A stretch of 64,000 nt of DNA, taken from positions 1,860,001 through 1,924,000 of the forward strand of contig JALECJ010000254.1 in the NCBI GenBank assembly GCA_023515745.1, read 5' to 3'. Under the pieces are notes generated by a model, which saw only the letters and a program-made list of their open reading frames with translations, was not told the DNA's origin and did not search any database. The position numbers were made by a program, and so were the translations under genes. The stretch comes from Amoeboaphelidium protococcarum (lineage: Eukaryota > Aphelidiomycota > Aphelidea). Positions 61,564-64,000 of this stretch are shown piece after piece. Each line of letters begins with the position of its first letter. Within the stretch, counting starts at the first letter, position 1.

Positions 61564-62502
61564 ATGACTTTACAAACCAAGTTTGTGTTTCTATGTGCAG
61601 GCAAGTCTATCTGAATAGTCATTATTTGAAAATATTTGTATTAAGAGTTGTTAGAACATGTAGGATTTGGCACAAGATTGTAAAAGAACATCATAGAATA
61701 TTCTCGTCTAAATGGTCAATGTTCCAAGTATGATCATTTGTTGTCGTTGCCTAAAGCATTGCTGCCTGTCGGAAAGTTTGACTCTTTGCTTTCATATTGG
61801 CTCGATGTATTGCTCTGCAGCAACGATGGTTCTCCTGTTGTCAGCATTGAAGATATTTTCGTGATCACCAACAATCTATATTACCAGCAGTTTTTTGCGT
61901 GGGCTTAGACTAAGGGAGTGCCTACGCGTAATGTCTACAGTAATGGTGTTTAAAGTAATAGTGAACGACTCGGAGCTGTTAGAGATCTACAGATTGGCCT
62001 TCAGCATTTCAATCTGGTGTCTGACAATATTGTCCTGATTGCAGGTGACACAATCTTCAAGTTGGATGAGTTTAACAAGTTTAAAATGGGGCAAGTCCTC
62101 GCTGAATTTGGTGCTAACAATTCTTTAGATGTATACTTGACGTACTATAAGTGTCCTTTGGAGGAGTGTTCATCAGTAGGAGTGCTCCAAGTAGATCCCA
62201 AAACTTAGATGGTACTGAAGTTCCGCGAGAAGCCGCAGTAAGTGGAGGCAGGCCAAAATAATGCATGTCCGTGCTTTTACGTGTTTAAGCCTTCTGCGAC
62301 TAAAGAGTTGCAAGTTTATCTCAATTCAGTAGAGTAATAGGATTTCAAACTGCGAGATTCTATGGGAAGTTTTATCGCGTACTTGGTCAATAGCTGTAGC
62401 CAAGTTCAAGTGAAAGGCTTACAACTTGATGGTCGCCTCGAGGTTGGAGGCCTTACTTCATACTTGAATACATCAGAGGCAGTGTGTAAACAGTTATAGT
62501 GA
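61564..62502 (+). CDS. Nucleotidyltransferase (NTP_transferase fold)
   Basis: Two exons, 61564-61600 and 61664-62502, joined across a GC-AG intron (starts GCAAGT, ends ATGTAG). The splice joins FVFLCA to GFGTRLQKN, recreating the AGxGTRL sugar-nucleotide loop. The 291-aa product continues SLPKALLPVGK, DNIVLIAGDTIF (metal-binding Asp), and VLKFREKPQ. The fold is that of hexose-1-phosphate nucleotidyltransferases, but the short length and lack of a left-handed beta-helix leave the substrate open. ATG 61564 gives the natural N-terminus. Confidence 0.8.
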
Positions 62503-62708
62503 GTAAAAGCTTATGAAAAAGCGTATAATAATGAAATGTAGTCTCAGATTGCTCACCTAACTTTAATCTTACTGCTAGATGATTTACATAAAGACGTTTG
62601 CTCTAGTGCCCAGCTTTAACGACATGTTCTACAACTTTAGAACAGTGTCCAAATGCGCACATTTAAAACTTCATTTCACAATACATTACAATAATAGTGC
62701 ATAGTGAA

Positions 62709-62724
62709 GGTGTTTAAAAACACC
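62709..62724 (-). terminator. Histone H3 mRNA 3' stem-loop
   Basis: On the minus strand, 37 nt after the H3 stop, GGTGTT-TTTA-AACACC forms a 6-bp stem with a 4-nt loop. Size and distance match the replication-dependent histone 3' stem-loop, and the 16 nt are identical to the hairpin after H4. Confidence 0.8.
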
Positions 62725-62761
62725 ATTTTACATTCAATAAATGAGACGATACTCAAAGAGT

Positions 62762-63887
<1,126 letters not shown>

Positions 63888-63922
63888 ATACTCTCACTAC
63901 GATGTTTCTATTATCGCACAAT

Positions 63923-63938
63923 GGTGTTTTTAAACACC
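63923..63938 (+). terminator. Histone H4 mRNA 3' stem-loop
   Basis: GGTGTT-TTTA-AACACC, a perfect 6-bp stem and 4-nt loop, 36 nt after the H4 stop. It is identical to the hairpin after H3 on the other strand, and is flanked by AT before and TT after. Confidence 0.82.
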
Positions 63939-64000
63939 TTCAAATGTTCAGCTCTATTAAGTGAGTTAATTTGAATATTATATTTACTACTGCATTATTT

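Overview
Nuclear DNA of a eukaryote in which TAA and TAG encode glutamine and only TGA stops. The proof is internal: histone H3 on the minus strand (62762-63169) has TAG at conserved Gln codons, and almost every gene here is full length only under this code. Under the standard code the window looks like a field of broken ORFs. Introns are short (about 49-80 nt), GT-AG with one GC-AG, and spacing is tight. Ciliates use the same code, but the gene set is opisthokont and partly fungal in flavour: PLK4 with cryptic and C-terminal polo boxes, a STE11-type SAM/Ras-binding MAP3K, a Set9/SUV4-20 methyltransferase, a Pib1-like FYVE-RING protein, Nem1/CTDNEP1, WASP, PLD-type PGS1, TRAPPC3, COG8 and VPS51. 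From memory, TAA/TAG=Gln has been reported for the aphelid genus Amoeboaphelidium (sister group of Fungi), which fits best; this is an inference, not a database match.

Layout. 1-14.9 kb: 5'-truncated cAMP-receptor-like GPCR, ITFG1-like FG-GAP protein, GT49 (LARGE-type) glycosyltransferase, decayed PIF1-helicase and gag relics, a GT54 (MGAT4-type) enzyme with a duplicated and apparently dead second domain, MOG1, PLK4 and PGS1. 15.0-21.7 kb: a 6.7-kb satellite of 38 units in perfect 175-bp register. 22-36 kb: SAP-like protein, USP5/UBP14, TRAPPC3/BET3, RAB11, STE11-like MAP3K, secreted alpha/beta hydrolase, beta-propeller-like protein. 36-44 kb: TLDc protein, two small secreted proteins of unknown function, a Gln-rich protein, PUM3/Puf6. 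44-55 kb: Set9 fused to a PWWP-like domain, a membrane protein, a coiled-coil PH protein, a secreted coiled-coil protein, COG8, alkaline ceramidase, VPS51. 55-64 kb: WASP, FYVE-RING, Nem1, Nudix hydrolase, small unknown, nucleotidyltransferase, divergent histone H3/H4 pair.

Themes. Many genes serve the endomembrane system: Golgi glycosylation (GT49, GT54), tethering (TRAPPC3, COG8, VPS51), RAB11 recycling, PI3P binding (FYVE-RING) and lipid metabolism (PGS1, ceramidase, Nem1). PLK4 implies centriole assembly. The histone pair shares a divergent promoter and ends in two identical 6-bp-stem, 4-nt-loop hairpins, the shape of the replication-dependent histone mRNA 3' stem-loop.
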